From positions 1 to 41,760 of the forward strand of contig CAYPMK010000010.1 in the NCBI GenBank assembly GCA_964411885.1: a stretch of DNA of 41,760 bases. Reading direction: 5' to 3'. A model generated the notes under the pieces. The model was not told the DNA's origin and did not search any database. It saw only the letters and a list, made by a program, of their open reading frames with translations. The translations under genes and the position numbers were made by a program. Source of the DNA: JAKLHL01 sp964411885 (GTDB taxonomy: Bacteria > Bdellovibrionota > JAFGOL01). Shown here piece by piece: positions 23,910 through 32,874 of the stretch. Positions within the stretch are counted from its first letter, which is position 1; each line of letters begins with the position of its first letter.

Positions 23910-24378
23910 AATAAGGCCTCCTGTTAATATGACAGATAGAAATAGCTATCGCATCTGCAGCGTCGAATGGTCTTATATCCTTAACACCCACAAGATAACC
24001 CACCATTTGAGCCACCTGTTCTTTCCCTGCTCCACCAAAACTTGATACAGCTTGTTTTATTTCTCTTGGGGTATATTCAAACACCTCTATCCCCATGTCT
24101 ACAGCAGCGGCAATTGCAGCTCCTCTACCTTGCCCAAGCTTTAAAGCACTTCTTGGATTAACTGCCACAAAGACATCCTCTATAGAAACAGCATCTACAT
24201 TATATTCATTTATTGTCTTCTTAACGAAGTGAAATATCTTGCCAAGTCTTGAAGTAAGAGGCTCTGAACTAGACAATTTTAACACATCATAATGGATAAG
24301 TTTATAGGCAGAGCCTTTGGTCTCTACAACACCAACACCCATTCTTACAGTGCCGGGATCTATCCCTAAAACCCTCAT
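23887..24378 (-). CDS. ruvC: Crossover junction endodeoxyribonuclease RuvC
   Basis: 163 residues. The four catalytic acidic residues are visible: Asp7 in GIDPGT, Glu67 in SIEDVF, and Asp139 and Asp142 in FDAADAIAI. It resolves Holliday junctions after RuvAB migration. Follows yebC by 11 bases, giving the common order yebC-ruvC-ruvA-ruvB. Confidence 0.97.
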   Translation of the reverse strand: MRVLGIDPGTVRMGVGVVETKGSAYKLIHYDVLKLSSSEPLTSRLGKIFHFVKKTINEYNVDAVSIEDVFVAVNPRSALKLGQGRGAAIAAAVDMGIEVFEYTPREIKQAVSSFGGAGKEQVAQMVGYLVGVKDIRPFDAADAIAISICHINRRPYYDSCSKR

Positions 24379-24389
24379 TAAAGCCCCTC

Positions 24390-25142
24390 TTATACGGAGA
24401 GCTTTGCCATCTCTTCGTCGTCTATATCAAAATTAGAATGCACCTTTTGCACATCGTCATTGTCTTCTAAATTCTCTATTAGTTTTAACATCGTCTCTGC
24501 ATCTTTACCACTAAGTTTAACTGTGGTTTGAGGTATCATAGATATTTCTGCCTTTTCTATTTTTACATTCTTAGACTCTAAGGCAGAGCGAACGGATTCT
24601 AAAGAAGAAGGATCTGTATATAGCATAAAGATATCTCCATCATTAACGACATCCTCTGCGCCAGCTTCTAATCCAGCTTCCATTATAGCATCTTCTGACG
24701 TAGAAGAAGCAAGAACAGTTACAACGCCTTTCTTCTTAAACATCCACGCAACAGAACCAGACTCGCCAAGGTTACCATTAGAGCGAGTAAATATGTGTCT
24801 TATGTCAGATACTGTTCTATTTTTATTATCTGTAAGTACTTCTACCATTAAGGCTGTTCCGCCCGGACCATAACCTTCATAAATTACGTCTTCATATGCG
24901 GCCGCGCCTTCTAATTCTCCAGTACCTTTTTTAATGGCTCTCGTAATATTATCACTAGGCATATTCTCTGCTTTTGCCGCAAGTATAGCTGTTCTTAATC
25001 TTGCGTTAGAATCAGGGTCGCCACCGCCAGTCTTAGCCGCTACGGTTATTTCTTTTATTAATTTGGTAAAAATCTTTCCTCTTTTAGCGTCTGCCGCCCC
25101 TTTTTTGTGTTTAATCGAACTCCATTTATTATGACCTGACAT
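24390..25142 (-). CDS. yebC: YebC/TACO1 family protein
   Basis: 250 residues. Classical start MSGHNKWSSIKHKKGAADAK, then RGKIFTKLIKEI and NARLRTAILAAKAENMP, three-domain YebC fold with the acidic C-terminus LEDNDDVQKVHSNFDID. YebC-family proteins have been described as transcriptional regulators and as factors easing translation of proline stretches. Lies between lolA and ruvC. Confidence 0.96.
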   Translation of the reverse strand: MSGHNKWSSIKHKKGAADAKRGKIFTKLIKEITVAAKTGGGDPDSNARLRTAILAAKAENMPSDNITRAIKKGTGELEGAAAYEDVIYEGYGPGGTALMVEVLTDNKNRTVSDIRHIFTRSNGNLGESGSVAWMFKKKGVVTVLASSTSEDAIMEAGLEAGAEDVVNDGDIFMLYTDPSSLESVRSALESKNVKIEKAEISMIPQTTVKLSGKDAETMLKLIENLEDNDDVQKVHSNFDIDDEEMAKLSV

Positions 25143-25156
25143 AAAACAAGTGCCCC

Positions 25157-25792
25157 CTATTTAATTATCCTTGTACCCTTTGGTGCCTTAAAGACGAAAG
25201 TCCCTTGTGGCGCCTTTTGGGCAAGCCTTTTAAAAGCCTTTACTTCTATAAGAACTTTAGAGCCATCTTTATCTTCAAACTCAATGCTGTCAAGACTAAA
25301 ATCCTTTCTATCATCCACTCTAACTATGGCCCAATGATACTCTGAATCCTTTGAACCAGTTATGTAAACCTCTTTAATATCTTTTTTGGACTTAGAAGGT
25401 TTTAGATCTGTTATTTTATATTTATTTCCAAGTATTAAAGACTGTATACCATCGTTAGTTTGTGCATTCCTTACTGCAAGAGTGGGTTTATCCCCTGCTT
25501 CTTCTGCAGGAGAATATATCCATATTTTTTTACCATCACTAACTATTTTTACAGCATTATCCCCAAAAAGTTCCCAAATAAAACTAGAGGGGGTGCCATA
25601 AACAGCCTTGCCAACTGTTATTCTTGGTTGTGTTAGAAATTTATAGAAGTTTTTTTGTTCAAACTTGAATTCAAATCCATACTCACCAGAAAGTTTTTCC
25701 ATGATGGTTTGTTCTGCTGTATTAGCATTGGCACTTCTAGAACTAGTGAAACTAAAAAACATCAACGTAGTTATAAGTAATATTTTTTTCAT
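25157..25792 (-). CDS. lolA: LolA-like outer-membrane lipoprotein carrier
   Basis: 211 residues from ATG 25792 (KKILLITTLMFFSFTSSRSA signal peptide); the frame opens upstream inside ftsK. Half-barrel pattern: FKFEQKNFYKFLTQPRITVG, AVYGTPSSFIWELFG, KIVSDGKKIWIYSPAE, ending GTFVFKAPKGTRIIK, the usual LolA C-terminus. It would carry lipoproteins across the periplasm from LolCDE. The start is one base from the ftsK stop, as in the common ftsK-lolA pair. No LolCDE here. Confidence 0.87.
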   Translation of the reverse strand: MKKILLITTLMFFSFTSSRSANANTAEQTIMEKLSGEYGFEFKFEQKNFYKFLTQPRITVGKAVYGTPSSFIWELFGDNAVKIVSDGKKIWIYSPAEEAGDKPTLAVRNAQTNDGIQSLILGNKYKITDLKPSKSKKDIKEVYITGSKDSEYHWAIVRVDDRKDFSLDSIEFEDKDGSKVLIEVKAFKRLAQKAPQGTFVFKAPKGTRIIK

Positions 25793-25793
25793 T

Positions 25794-27902
25794 CTATAAT
25801 AAAACCTCTCTTTTCCCCGAACCTTGCTCTGCAGATACCACGCCATTCTTTTCCATAAGTTCCACTATACGTGCTGCTCTGTTGTAACCTATTTTTAATC
25901 TTCGCTGTATGTATGATATAGAAGCTTTTCTTGTTTCCTGAACTATGCTTACAGCTTGATCATAAAGTTCATCTTCTTCGTCATCAAAAGCATCTACTTC
26001 TTTTTTATCCTCAAAAACTATATCCTCTCTGTAATCTGGTTCACCCTGTGATTTTACAAAATCCACAATCTTGCCAACTTCATCATCACTTACAAAAGCA
26101 CCATGTAATCTTTCCATATTAGGAGAACCAGGAGGAAGAAAAAGCATGTCTCCCATTCCAATGAGTTTATCTGCACCAATAGTATCTAGTATCGTTCTTG
26201 AATCAATTTTTGATGCAACTTTAAAAGCTATCCTTGCAGGAAAATTTGCTTTTATAAGACCAGTTATAACGTCTACAGATGGTCTTTGTGTTGCAAGAAC
26301 AAGATGTATACCAGCGGCACGAGCCATTTGTGCAAGACGTGTAAGAGAAGCCTCTACATCCTTTGAACTTACCATCATAAGATCTGCAAGTTCGTCCACT
26401 ATTATTACTATGTATGGTAAAGGTTCTTGTGCTGTAGCGTTATAAGAACTAATACTTTTTGCTCCTTTCTCTGAGAGCATAGCATAACGACTCATCATTT
26501 CTCTAACAGCCCATTTAAGAGCCTGAGAAGCTTTTCCTGCTTCTGTAACTACTGGATGCAAAAGATGTGGAATACCTTCGTAAATAGAAAGCTCCAACAT
26601 TTTTGGGTCCACCATGATCATTCTTACTTCTTGTGGAGAGAATTTATAAAGTATAGAACAGATAAGAGAGTTAACAAAAACAGATTTTCCAGAACCAGTA
26701 GATCCAGCAACTAAAAGATGCGGCATTTTTGAAAGATCTGTTATGTATGGGTTACCTATAGTGTCTTTACCTACGGCTATTGGTATTTTCTTATCGCTGT
26801 TCTTGAATATATTAGAATCTATCAATTCCCTTATATAGACCGTGTCACGATTCTTGTTAGGCACTTCTATTCCTATAACAGATTTCCCAGGTATTGGAGC
26901 AATAACCCTAAGGCTTCCACACCCTAGCGCAAGAGCAAGATCGTCGCTAAGGTTAGCTACCTTATTTATTTTTACTCCAGGAGCCGGCTTGAATTCATAC
27001 ATGGTTATTACAGGACCCGGAGATACTTCTACTACCTTACCCTCTACACCAAAATCCTTTAATCTACTTTCTAATGCTTTTGCAATAAGTTCCAGATTAG
27101 AAATATCCTCTTTGTTTTTGTTCCTTACAACCCTGTTAAGTAGTTCAACAGAAGGAAGTTTATATTTACCAGATTTTACCTTTGATGTTTTAAATTCCAT
27201 TTCATCATCTTCGTCTTCATCATCGTCATGTGTCTTTAATGCACGTGCGGTTTTTTGTTTTGTTTCTGTTGCATTAACCTTTAATTTTTGATCATCAAGT
27301 AGCTTAACATCGTCCTTTGTTGGTTTTTTGAATAATCTAAAAATATATTTTATTGACGACCAAATAATTGCCAGAACCCTGTACACCCAGAAAGCAAAGA
27401 TAGCCATGCCAGATGCAAAAGAATAATTAACAAGATAGAACATCAATATTAAAGACGCTGCAATAAAGATAAGTCCAGCCCCAATCTTACTGATATATGG
27501 TTCAATTATGAATAAGAGCCTGTTACCTACAAAACCACCCGCACCCAGCAAAACCTCCATAGAAACAGACAAGGATATCATCAAAGAAAAAACTGCTAAT
27601 GCCCTTGGATAAGAGAACCAACCACCTTTGCCAGATCTATAGAAGATAAAAATAGCCGTGAGTAACATCGTTAACGGAAGAAAATAAGACGCCCAACCAA
27701 AAAGTTGCATAATGAGATCTGAACTATATGAGCCTATAAGTCCTGCAAGATTTTGTGCTTTACCAGAAATTATTTGTGCTGCACCGGCAGAACTTGTACT
27801 AAATGAAGGATCTAGTGGATTATACGAATAGATAGCAACACCAAGGAATATTGCAAGAACAAGAAATATAAGTCCTGCTATATCTTTTCTTGAGAATTCC
27901 AT
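25794..27902 (-). CDS. ftsK: DNA translocase FtsK
   Basis: 702 residues from ATG 27902, chosen because AGGGGG lies 6 bases upstream; the frame's earlier GTG at 27923 sits in a hairpin. Four or so N-terminal TM helices (to about 170), a short charged linker with a DDDEDEDDEME run, then the motor: Walker A AGSTGSGKSVFVN, Walker B YIVIIVDELADLMM, and a gamma winged helix at the end (VSIVQETRKASISYIQRRLK) that reads KOPS/SRS-type sites. FtsK pumps chromosome termini through the septum. The short linker is typical of SpoIIIE-like/compact FtsK. Confidence 0.96.
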   Translation of the reverse strand: MEFSRKDIAGLIFLVLAIFLGVAIYSYNPLDPSFSTSSAGAAQIISGKAQNLAGLIGSYSSDLIMQLFGWASYFLPLTMLLTAIFIFYRSGKGGWFSYPRALAVFSLMISLSVSMEVLLGAGGFVGNRLLFIIEPYISKIGAGLIFIAASLILMFYLVNYSFASGMAIFAFWVYRVLAIIWSSIKYIFRLFKKPTKDDVKLLDDQKLKVNATETKQKTARALKTHDDDEDEDDEMEFKTSKVKSGKYKLPSVELLNRVVRNKNKEDISNLELIAKALESRLKDFGVEGKVVEVSPGPVITMYEFKPAPGVKINKVANLSDDLALALGCGSLRVIAPIPGKSVIGIEVPNKNRDTVYIRELIDSNIFKNSDKKIPIAVGKDTIGNPYITDLSKMPHLLVAGSTGSGKSVFVNSLICSILYKFSPQEVRMIMVDPKMLELSIYEGIPHLLHPVVTEAGKASQALKWAVREMMSRYAMLSEKGAKSISSYNATAQEPLPYIVIIVDELADLMMVSSKDVEASLTRLAQMARAAGIHLVLATQRPSVDVITGLIKANFPARIAFKVASKIDSRTILDTIGADKLIGMGDMLFLPPGSPNMERLHGAFVSDDEVGKIVDFVKSQGEPDYREDIVFEDKKEVDAFDDEEDELYDQAVSIVQETRKASISYIQRRLKIGYNRAARIVELMEKNGVVSAEQGSGKREVLL

Positions 27903-27909
27903 AAATATC

Positions 27910-27946
27910 CCCCTGTACCGCACTAGATTATAGTACAGTACAGGGG
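27910..27946 (-). promoter_or_regulatory. Hairpin covering the ftsK ribosome-binding site
   Basis: On the minus strand CCCCTGTAC (27938-27946) and GTACAGGGG (27910-27918) form a 9-bp stem with a 19-base loop. The second arm contains most of the Shine-Dalgarno AGGGGG. The loop contains TATAAT (27927-27932), a possible -10; a transcript starting there would lack the first arm and leave the ribosome site open, while read-through from slipin would fold it shut. Confidence 0.6.
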
Positions 27947-27963
27947 TTTAGGCACTCTGTATT

Positions 27964-28710
27964 TTAGTTCTGTTTTTTGTTGAACATGCCGTTCAAAAGG
28001 TCTATTGGAACCGGGAATATAGTGGTGCTATTATTCTCTACCGCTATTTCAGAAAGAGTTTGTAAATACCTTAATTGTAAAGCAATTGGCTGAGTGGCTA
28101 TAACACCAGCAGCTTCTGTAAGTTTTTGAGAAGCCATAAGTTCTGCTTCTGCACCAATTATCTTTGCTCTCTTTTCCCTTTCTGCCTCTGCCTGTTTAGC
28201 CATGGCTCTTTGCATTTCTTTTGGTAGATCTATGTGTTTAACTTCTACGTTAGACACCTTAATACCCCAAGAATCTGTTTGTTGATCAAGTATAGACTGA
28301 AGATGTTCATTTATTTTATCTCTAGAGGATAAAAGTTCATCAAGCTCAGATTGACCGAGTACAGATCTTAAAGTTGTTTGTGAAAGCTGAGACGTCGCAT
28401 AAAGATAATCCTCTACCTCTAATACTGACTTTTGTGGATCCATAACCCTAAAATAAATAACTGCATTAACTTTTACAGAGATATTATCTTTTGTAATAAC
28501 GTCCTGTGGAGGAACGTCGAGGACAACTGTTCTAAGACTTATTCTGACCATTTTATCTATGAATGGTATAACAAAAATTATACCCGGCCCTTTTGTACCA
28601 ATAGCTCTACCAAGTCTAAAAATAACACCTCTTTCATACTCATTAAGTATCTTTATCCCTGAAAGAATAAAAATACCTACAATTACTAATAACGTCGTTA
28701 AACTTAACAT
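27964..28710 (-). CDS. Slipin (stomatin-like SPFH protein)
   Basis: 248 residues; GAGGAGG is 7 bases upstream of the ATG. N-terminal TM helix (LTTLLVIVGIFILSGIKILN), then the SPFH band domain (YERGVIFRLGRAIGTKGPGI, VVLDVPPQDVITKDNISVKV) and coiled-coil tail (QAEAEREKRAKIIGAEAELM). It pairs with the NfeD gene 2 bases upstream, the standard stomatin-NfeD operon in bacteria and archaea, where NfeD-type proteases act on the slipin C-terminus. Confidence 0.93.
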   Translation of the reverse strand: MLSLTTLLVIVGIFILSGIKILNEYERGVIFRLGRAIGTKGPGIIFVIPFIDKMVRISLRTVVLDVPPQDVITKDNISVKVNAVIYFRVMDPQKSVLEVEDYLYATSQLSQTTLRSVLGQSELDELLSSRDKINEHLQSILDQQTDSWGIKVSNVEVKHIDLPKEMQRAMAKQAEAEREKRAKIIGAEAELMASQKLTEAAGVIATQPIALQLRYLQTLSEIAVENNSTTIFPVPIDLLNGMFNKKQN

Positions 28711-28712
28711 AA

Positions 28713-30032
28713 TTAAACCTCCTCTTTTTCTACTATAAACGTCATGCCGTCTGCATCTTTTATTACGACTTCATCGCCTGCAGATAAAGAAACACCTTTC
28801 TTCTTTAATCTAAAATGCCAGAGTTCTCCCCTAGTTTGTATCCTACCGTCTCCTTTTTCTGGAGAATAAGATACAACTGTTGCCTTTGTTCCTATCATGC
28901 CTTCGTAGCCAGTCTGAATTGGTTGTTTTCTTACGCTGAGAACATAATAAGCTATAAGTATAACTACTGCACCAAAAACAAGACCAACCATAATAAGCGT
29001 AGAGTAAGACACAAGAACCTCCGTCCTAGATGGATCTATCAAAAATATACCACCTAGTATTAATGCTACGGTACCACCCGCACCAAGTATACCATGAGCA
29101 GTAACAAAAAATTCAGCTCCTATCAACAACAAACCTAATATTAAAAGTATTACTCCTGCCGTACTTATTGGCAACATCTGAAAGGACATCATCGTTAGTA
29201 TGCCAGAAAGTCCACCAACCACACCGGGCAAGATAAGTCCGGGATGAGAAAGTTCAAGATATATACCAAGTGCGGCAAGCATCATAAAAAGATATGCCAA
29301 ATTAGGATCTGCAATAAAACTTAAAAGTCTTAATTTAAGATTTGGCTTTAATTCCTCTATAACAGCACCCTTTAAATCTAATTTTTGCGTACTACCGTCT
29401 ATATAACGTACTGTTCTGCCGTCTGCTTTTTGCACAAGGTCTTTTGAATCACTTGAGATGAAATCAATTACTTTATTCTTTAAAGCTTCATCTGCCGTTA
29501 TGGAAACACTGTTCCTAACAGAATCTATCGCCCAAGAAACATTACGTCCTCTTGCTTTTGCAATGCCCTCTACAAATGCAGATATATCATTCACAACTTT
29601 TTCCATTAAAGCATCTTTGGTTCCACCTTTTGATTCATCACCAGTTTTGTTACCAGTAGGTGATACAGCAACGGGATGTGCTGCACCAATATTGGTACTA
29701 GGAGCCATGCTAGCTATGTGTGATGCAAGTGTTATCATTACACCAGCGCTCCCAGCTCTTGCACCCGGAGGTGTAACGTTAACGGCGATCGGTATTTTCG
29801 ATGAAAGCATCTTTTGAACTATGTCCCTTGTTGTTTCTACAAGTCCACCCGGAGTATCTAGTTCTATTATCAAAAGTTTTACATTATCCTGTTCTGCCTT
29901 TTGTATTGAATCCATAATGTATTTTCCACTACCCGGATTTATAGACGAGCGTATCTTTATAAGATAAATCTTATCTTGTGCTGTAAGGTTTAACCCAAAC
30001 AACACTATAAAAAATAAAAAGATGTACCTCAT
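28713..30032 (-). CDS. NfeD-type membrane serine protease (long form)
   Basis: 439 residues. Signal peptide (RYIFLFFIVLFGLNLTA), then a ClpP-class serine protease domain: ELDTPGGLVETTRD, nucleophile Ser95 in ARAGSAGVMI, general-base Lys145 in EKVVND. Four or five TM helices (about 230-360) follow, and a C-terminal OB-fold (GTKATVVSYSPEKGDGRIQT). This is the full 1510-N type, expected to cleave slipin. Follows the uracil-DNA glycosylase gene by 5 bases. Confidence 0.92.
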   Translation of the reverse strand: MRYIFLFFIVLFGLNLTAQDKIYLIKIRSSINPGSGKYIMDSIQKAEQDNVKLLIIELDTPGGLVETTRDIVQKMLSSKIPIAVNVTPPGARAGSAGVMITLASHIASMAPSTNIGAAHPVAVSPTGNKTGDESKGGTKDALMEKVVNDISAFVEGIAKARGRNVSWAIDSVRNSVSITADEALKNKVIDFISSDSKDLVQKADGRTVRYIDGSTQKLDLKGAVIEELKPNLKLRLLSFIADPNLAYLFMMLAALGIYLELSHPGLILPGVVGGLSGILTMMSFQMLPISTAGVILLILGLLLIGAEFFVTAHGILGAGGTVALILGGIFLIDPSRTEVLVSYSTLIMVGLVFGAVVILIAYYVLSVRKQPIQTGYEGMIGTKATVVSYSPEKGDGRIQTRGELWHFRLKKKGVSLSAGDEVVIKDADGMTFIVEKEEV

Positions 30033-30037
30033 TAGCT

Positions 30038-30778
30038 TTAGCCTCCAGTTTTTGGTAGCTCAATACCAAGAAAGGTCATTACTTTTTTCATGTCGTCCCA
30101 AACAAGACCTTTGTCTTTTGGATTACGAAGTAAATATGCAGGATGGAATGTTGGCATAAGTTTTATCCCATAATGCCAGTCGTAAAACTTACCCCTGATC
30201 TCTGAGATCTTTATTTTTTCATTCAATAACGTACATGTTGAAGGAGATCCAAGGGCAACTATCACCTTTGGCCTTATCACAGATATCTGTGACATAAGAA
30301 ATGGAGCACATTTTATTATTTCGTCATCAACTGGGGCTCTGTTACCCGGAGGACGACATTTTACAATATTGGCTATATAAACATCTTCTCTTTTAAGACT
30401 CATGGCCTCTATTATCTTGGTAAGCAGTTGTCCTGCTCTGCCAACAAAAGGACGACCACTTTCATCCTCGTCTTGTCCGGGGCCTTCACCCACGAACATA
30501 AGTTTAGCTTTTGGATCACCTTCTCCAAAAACAATATTAGTTCTTAACTTATGGAGTCCACAACGAGTACATTCTCCAAGTTCTTTTTTTACTTCATCAA
30601 GACAGGAATATTTATTATTTTCACTAGGTCTTTCTAACCCTTCAATAAAAGGTTTATATTTTGGCTGTTCTTTTTGTTCTTCTTTCTCTTTTTTAACCTT
30701 ACTCTTATAAACGTTCTTTATTCCTCTACTCTTAAGATGTTCCAAATAAAAGACAGAGGATCTTCTTGTATCACTCAT
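30038..30778 (-). CDS. Uracil-DNA glycosylase, family 4 (Fe-S)
   Basis: 246 residues. The 4Fe-4S cysteines of family 4 are all present: Cys70, Cys73, Cys141 and Cys157. Active-site motifs MFVGEGPGQDED (94-105) and MPTFHPAYLLRNP near the C-terminus. Removes uracil from DNA to start base excision repair. A basic 50-residue N-terminal extension (KSKVKKEKEEQKEQPKYK) is longer than in minimal members. Overlaps the hydrolase gene by 4 bases. Confidence 0.95.
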   Translation of the reverse strand: MSDTRRSSVFYLEHLKSRGIKNVYKSKVKKEKEEQKEQPKYKPFIEGLERPSENNKYSCLDEVKKELGECTRCGLHKLRTNIVFGEGDPKAKLMFVGEGPGQDEDESGRPFVGRAGQLLTKIIEAMSLKREDVYIANIVKCRPPGNRAPVDDEIIKCAPFLMSQISVIRPKVIVALGSPSTCTLLNEKIKISEIRGKFYDWHYGIKLMPTFHPAYLLRNPKDKGLVWDDMKKVMTFLGIELPKTGG

Positions 30779-31422
30779 AACTTGCTGGACACCCTTACGA
30801 ATGGGTTATGTTTTTTTTCTCTACCGACTGTGGTCATTGGTCCATGACCGGGATATATCTCGCAAGCATCTCCTTTTGTATAAACTTGTTCACGAATACT
30901 TTTTTCAAGTTCATCAAAACTAGATCCGGGAAGATCTGTTCTACCAACACTACCACCAAAAATAAGGTCTCCTGTAAAAATAACATTAAGTTCCTGCACA
31001 TAAAAACAAACACTTCCTGCAGAATGTCCGGGTGTATGTAATATTTTAACAGCATGACCTCCAACTGTTTTTTCACCAATACTCATATTAAAGAAATTAG
31101 GATCTGCTGGTGGTGGAGCAATGTTAAGACCAAATACATTAGCATGCTCGTTTGCATTCCTGTACAAATTATAATCTTCGTTGTGCAAGAACACTTTTAT
31201 ATCTGTATAAACTTTCTTAAGGTGATCTATTGCACCAAGGTGATCAAAGTGTGCATGAGTAAGCCATATTTCCCTAGGGATAAGACCCTTGGCCCTTAAA
31301 TTCTTTTCTATAGCAGAACCATCCTCTCCGGGATCTATGACTACACAATCAGAACTTTTTTCATCATAAAGTATGTAACAATTAACGTCCAACGGACCGA
31401 CTACAACTGTATCAAATTTCAT
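30775..31422 (-). CDS. MBL-fold hydrolase (glyoxalase II-like)
   Basis: 215 residues from ATG 31422 (AGAGAGG 5 bases upstream); the frame reaches back into rho. The metal site THAHFDHLGA (55-64), ILHTPGHSAGSVCF, FTGDLIFGGSVGRTDLPGSS and YPGHGPMTT match the GloB-like subgroup of small metallo-beta-lactamase-fold thioesterases. Probable hydroxyacylglutathione- or other thioester hydrolase; the substrate is not determined. Ten bases after rho. Confidence 0.88.
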   Translation of the reverse strand: MKFDTVVVGPLDVNCYILYDEKSSDCVVIDPGEDGSAIEKNLRAKGLIPREIWLTHAHFDHLGAIDHLKKVYTDIKVFLHNEDYNLYRNANEHANVFGLNIAPPPADPNFFNMSIGEKTVGGHAVKILHTPGHSAGSVCFYVQELNVIFTGDLIFGGSVGRTDLPGSSFDELEKSIREQVYTKGDACEIYPGHGPMTTVGREKKHNPFVRVSSKL

Positions 31423-31432
31423 TTTTCCTCTC

Positions 31433-32725
31433 TTAACTTGACATAGATTCAAAAAATTCTTGATTGGTCTTTGAGCCTTTCATTTTATCTAACAAGAATT
31501 CCATTGCTTCTACGGTATTCATAGGGCTGATTACCTTTCTTAGTATCCACACTCTCTGTAATACAAAAGGATCCAACAATAAGTCTTCTTTTCTTGTGCC
31601 AGATTTATTTATGTCTATACATGGGAAGATCCTCTTTTCCATTAACTTCCTATCCAAATGAATCTCACTGTTACCTGTACCTTTGAATTCCTCAAATATT
31701 ACATCATCCATCCTTGAACCTGTGTCTACAAGAGCGGTAGCTATAATGGTAAGACTACCTCCTTCTTCTATATTCCTTGCCGCACCAAAAAATCTTTTTG
31801 GTTTATGAAGAGCGTTAGCGTCCACGCCACCAGAAAGAACTTTTCCAGAAGCAGGAACAACTGTGTTATATGCTCTTGCCAAACGAGTTATACTATCTAA
31901 TAGAATTACTACATCTTTTTTGTGTTCTACCAATCTTTTTGCTTTTTCTATTACCATCTCTGCAACTTGAACGTGTCTGCTTGCAGGTTCGTCAAAGGTA
32001 GAACTAACTACTTCTCCGTCAACGTTCCTTTGCATATCTGTAACTTCTTCTGGACGCTCGTCTATAAGAAGCACTATCAATTCTACTTCTGGATTATTCT
32101 TGGTTATGGCGTTTGCAAGGTTCTGCAACAATACCGTCTTACCAGCTCTTGGTGGAGCAACTATCAAAGCTCTTTGTCCTTTACCAATAGGGGTAAGCAT
32201 ATCAACTATTCTAGTGGACATATCCCCGTTCTTTGGCATCCAAGCCATATTGAATTTCTCGTCTGGAAATAGTGGTGTAAGGTTATCGAACAAGATCTTA
32301 TCTTTTGCTATTTCTGGATCTTCAAAGTTGGTAGTTTCTACCTTTAATAGAGCAAAATATCTTTCGCCTTCTTTTGGAGGGCGTATATTACCTGTAATAG
32401 TGTCTCCCGTTCTTAAATTGAATTTCTTTATCTGTGATGGGGATACATATATGTCGTCTGGACCGGGAAGATAACTATAATTAGGGGACCTAATAAAACC
32501 AAAGCCGTCTGGTAGTATTTCTAATACTCCATCAGCATTTATTTGCCCATTTTTATCTGCATGGGCCTTTATTATAGCAAATATAAGGTCCTGCCTTTTT
32601 AATCCGGCAGGATTCTCTACATCATATTGCTTAGCAAGATCTGTAAGACCTTCTATTTTCATTTTTTTGAGATCGTGAAGGCTTAATGGATTAATGGAAA
32701 CTGAAGATGATTCATTTTCAGACAT
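31433..32725 (-). CDS. rho: Transcription termination factor Rho
   Basis: 430 residues from ATG 32725, which has GAGGAG 9 bases upstream; an in-frame ATG at 32767 (14 residues more) has no Shine-Dalgarno. N-terminal helical domain (LHDLKKMKIEGLTDLAKQYD), cold-shock RNA-binding domain (GVLEILPDGFGFIRSPNYSY), Walker A VAPPRAGKTVL, Walker B VVILLDSITRLARAYN, Q- and R-loop region. ATP-driven RNA helicase ending untranslated transcripts. Given the scarcity of hairpin terminators here it may carry much of the termination load. First gene of a long block. Confidence 0.97.
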   Translation of the reverse strand: MSENESSSVSINPLSLHDLKKMKIEGLTDLAKQYDVENPAGLKRQDLIFAIIKAHADKNGQINADGVLEILPDGFGFIRSPNYSYLPGPDDIYVSPSQIKKFNLRTGDTITGNIRPPKEGERYFALLKVETTNFEDPEIAKDKILFDNLTPLFPDEKFNMAWMPKNGDMSTRIVDMLTPIGKGQRALIVAPPRAGKTVLLQNLANAITKNNPEVELIVLLIDERPEEVTDMQRNVDGEVVSSTFDEPASRHVQVAEMVIEKAKRLVEHKKDVVILLDSITRLARAYNTVVPASGKVLSGGVDANALHKPKRFFGAARNIEEGGSLTIIATALVDTGSRMDDVIFEEFKGTGNSEIHLDRKLMEKRIFPCIDINKSGTRKEDLLLDPFVLQRVWILRKVISPMNTVEAMEFLLDKMKGSKTNQEFFESMSS

Positions 32726-32838
32726 AGTAATACGCTCCTCTGTAATTTGTTTAGTTTTTCTAGGCATAGATTTTTTTTTGCATAGGATTTTTAGATCTTT
32801 TAACCCCGAAATATTGACTGATTTTAACTATGATTAAA

Positions 32839-32867
32839 ATGGCAAGTCAAGTTTTTTTTGTTATAAT
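32839..32867 (+). promoter_or_regulatory. Promoter for the M17 N-domain gene
   Basis: ATGGCA (32839-32844, 4 of 6 -35 matches), 17-base spacer, consensus TATAAT (32862-32867). The GTG at 32875 is 8 bases downstream with no Shine-Dalgarno. Confidence 0.5.
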
Positions 32868-32874
32868 CAAAGTT

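Noticed and set aside
27910..27946. A LexA (SOS) operator at ftsK
   Set aside because: CTGT/ACAG half-sites are present but not with the 8-base spacing of the E. coli box, and the lineage's LexA motif is unknown.
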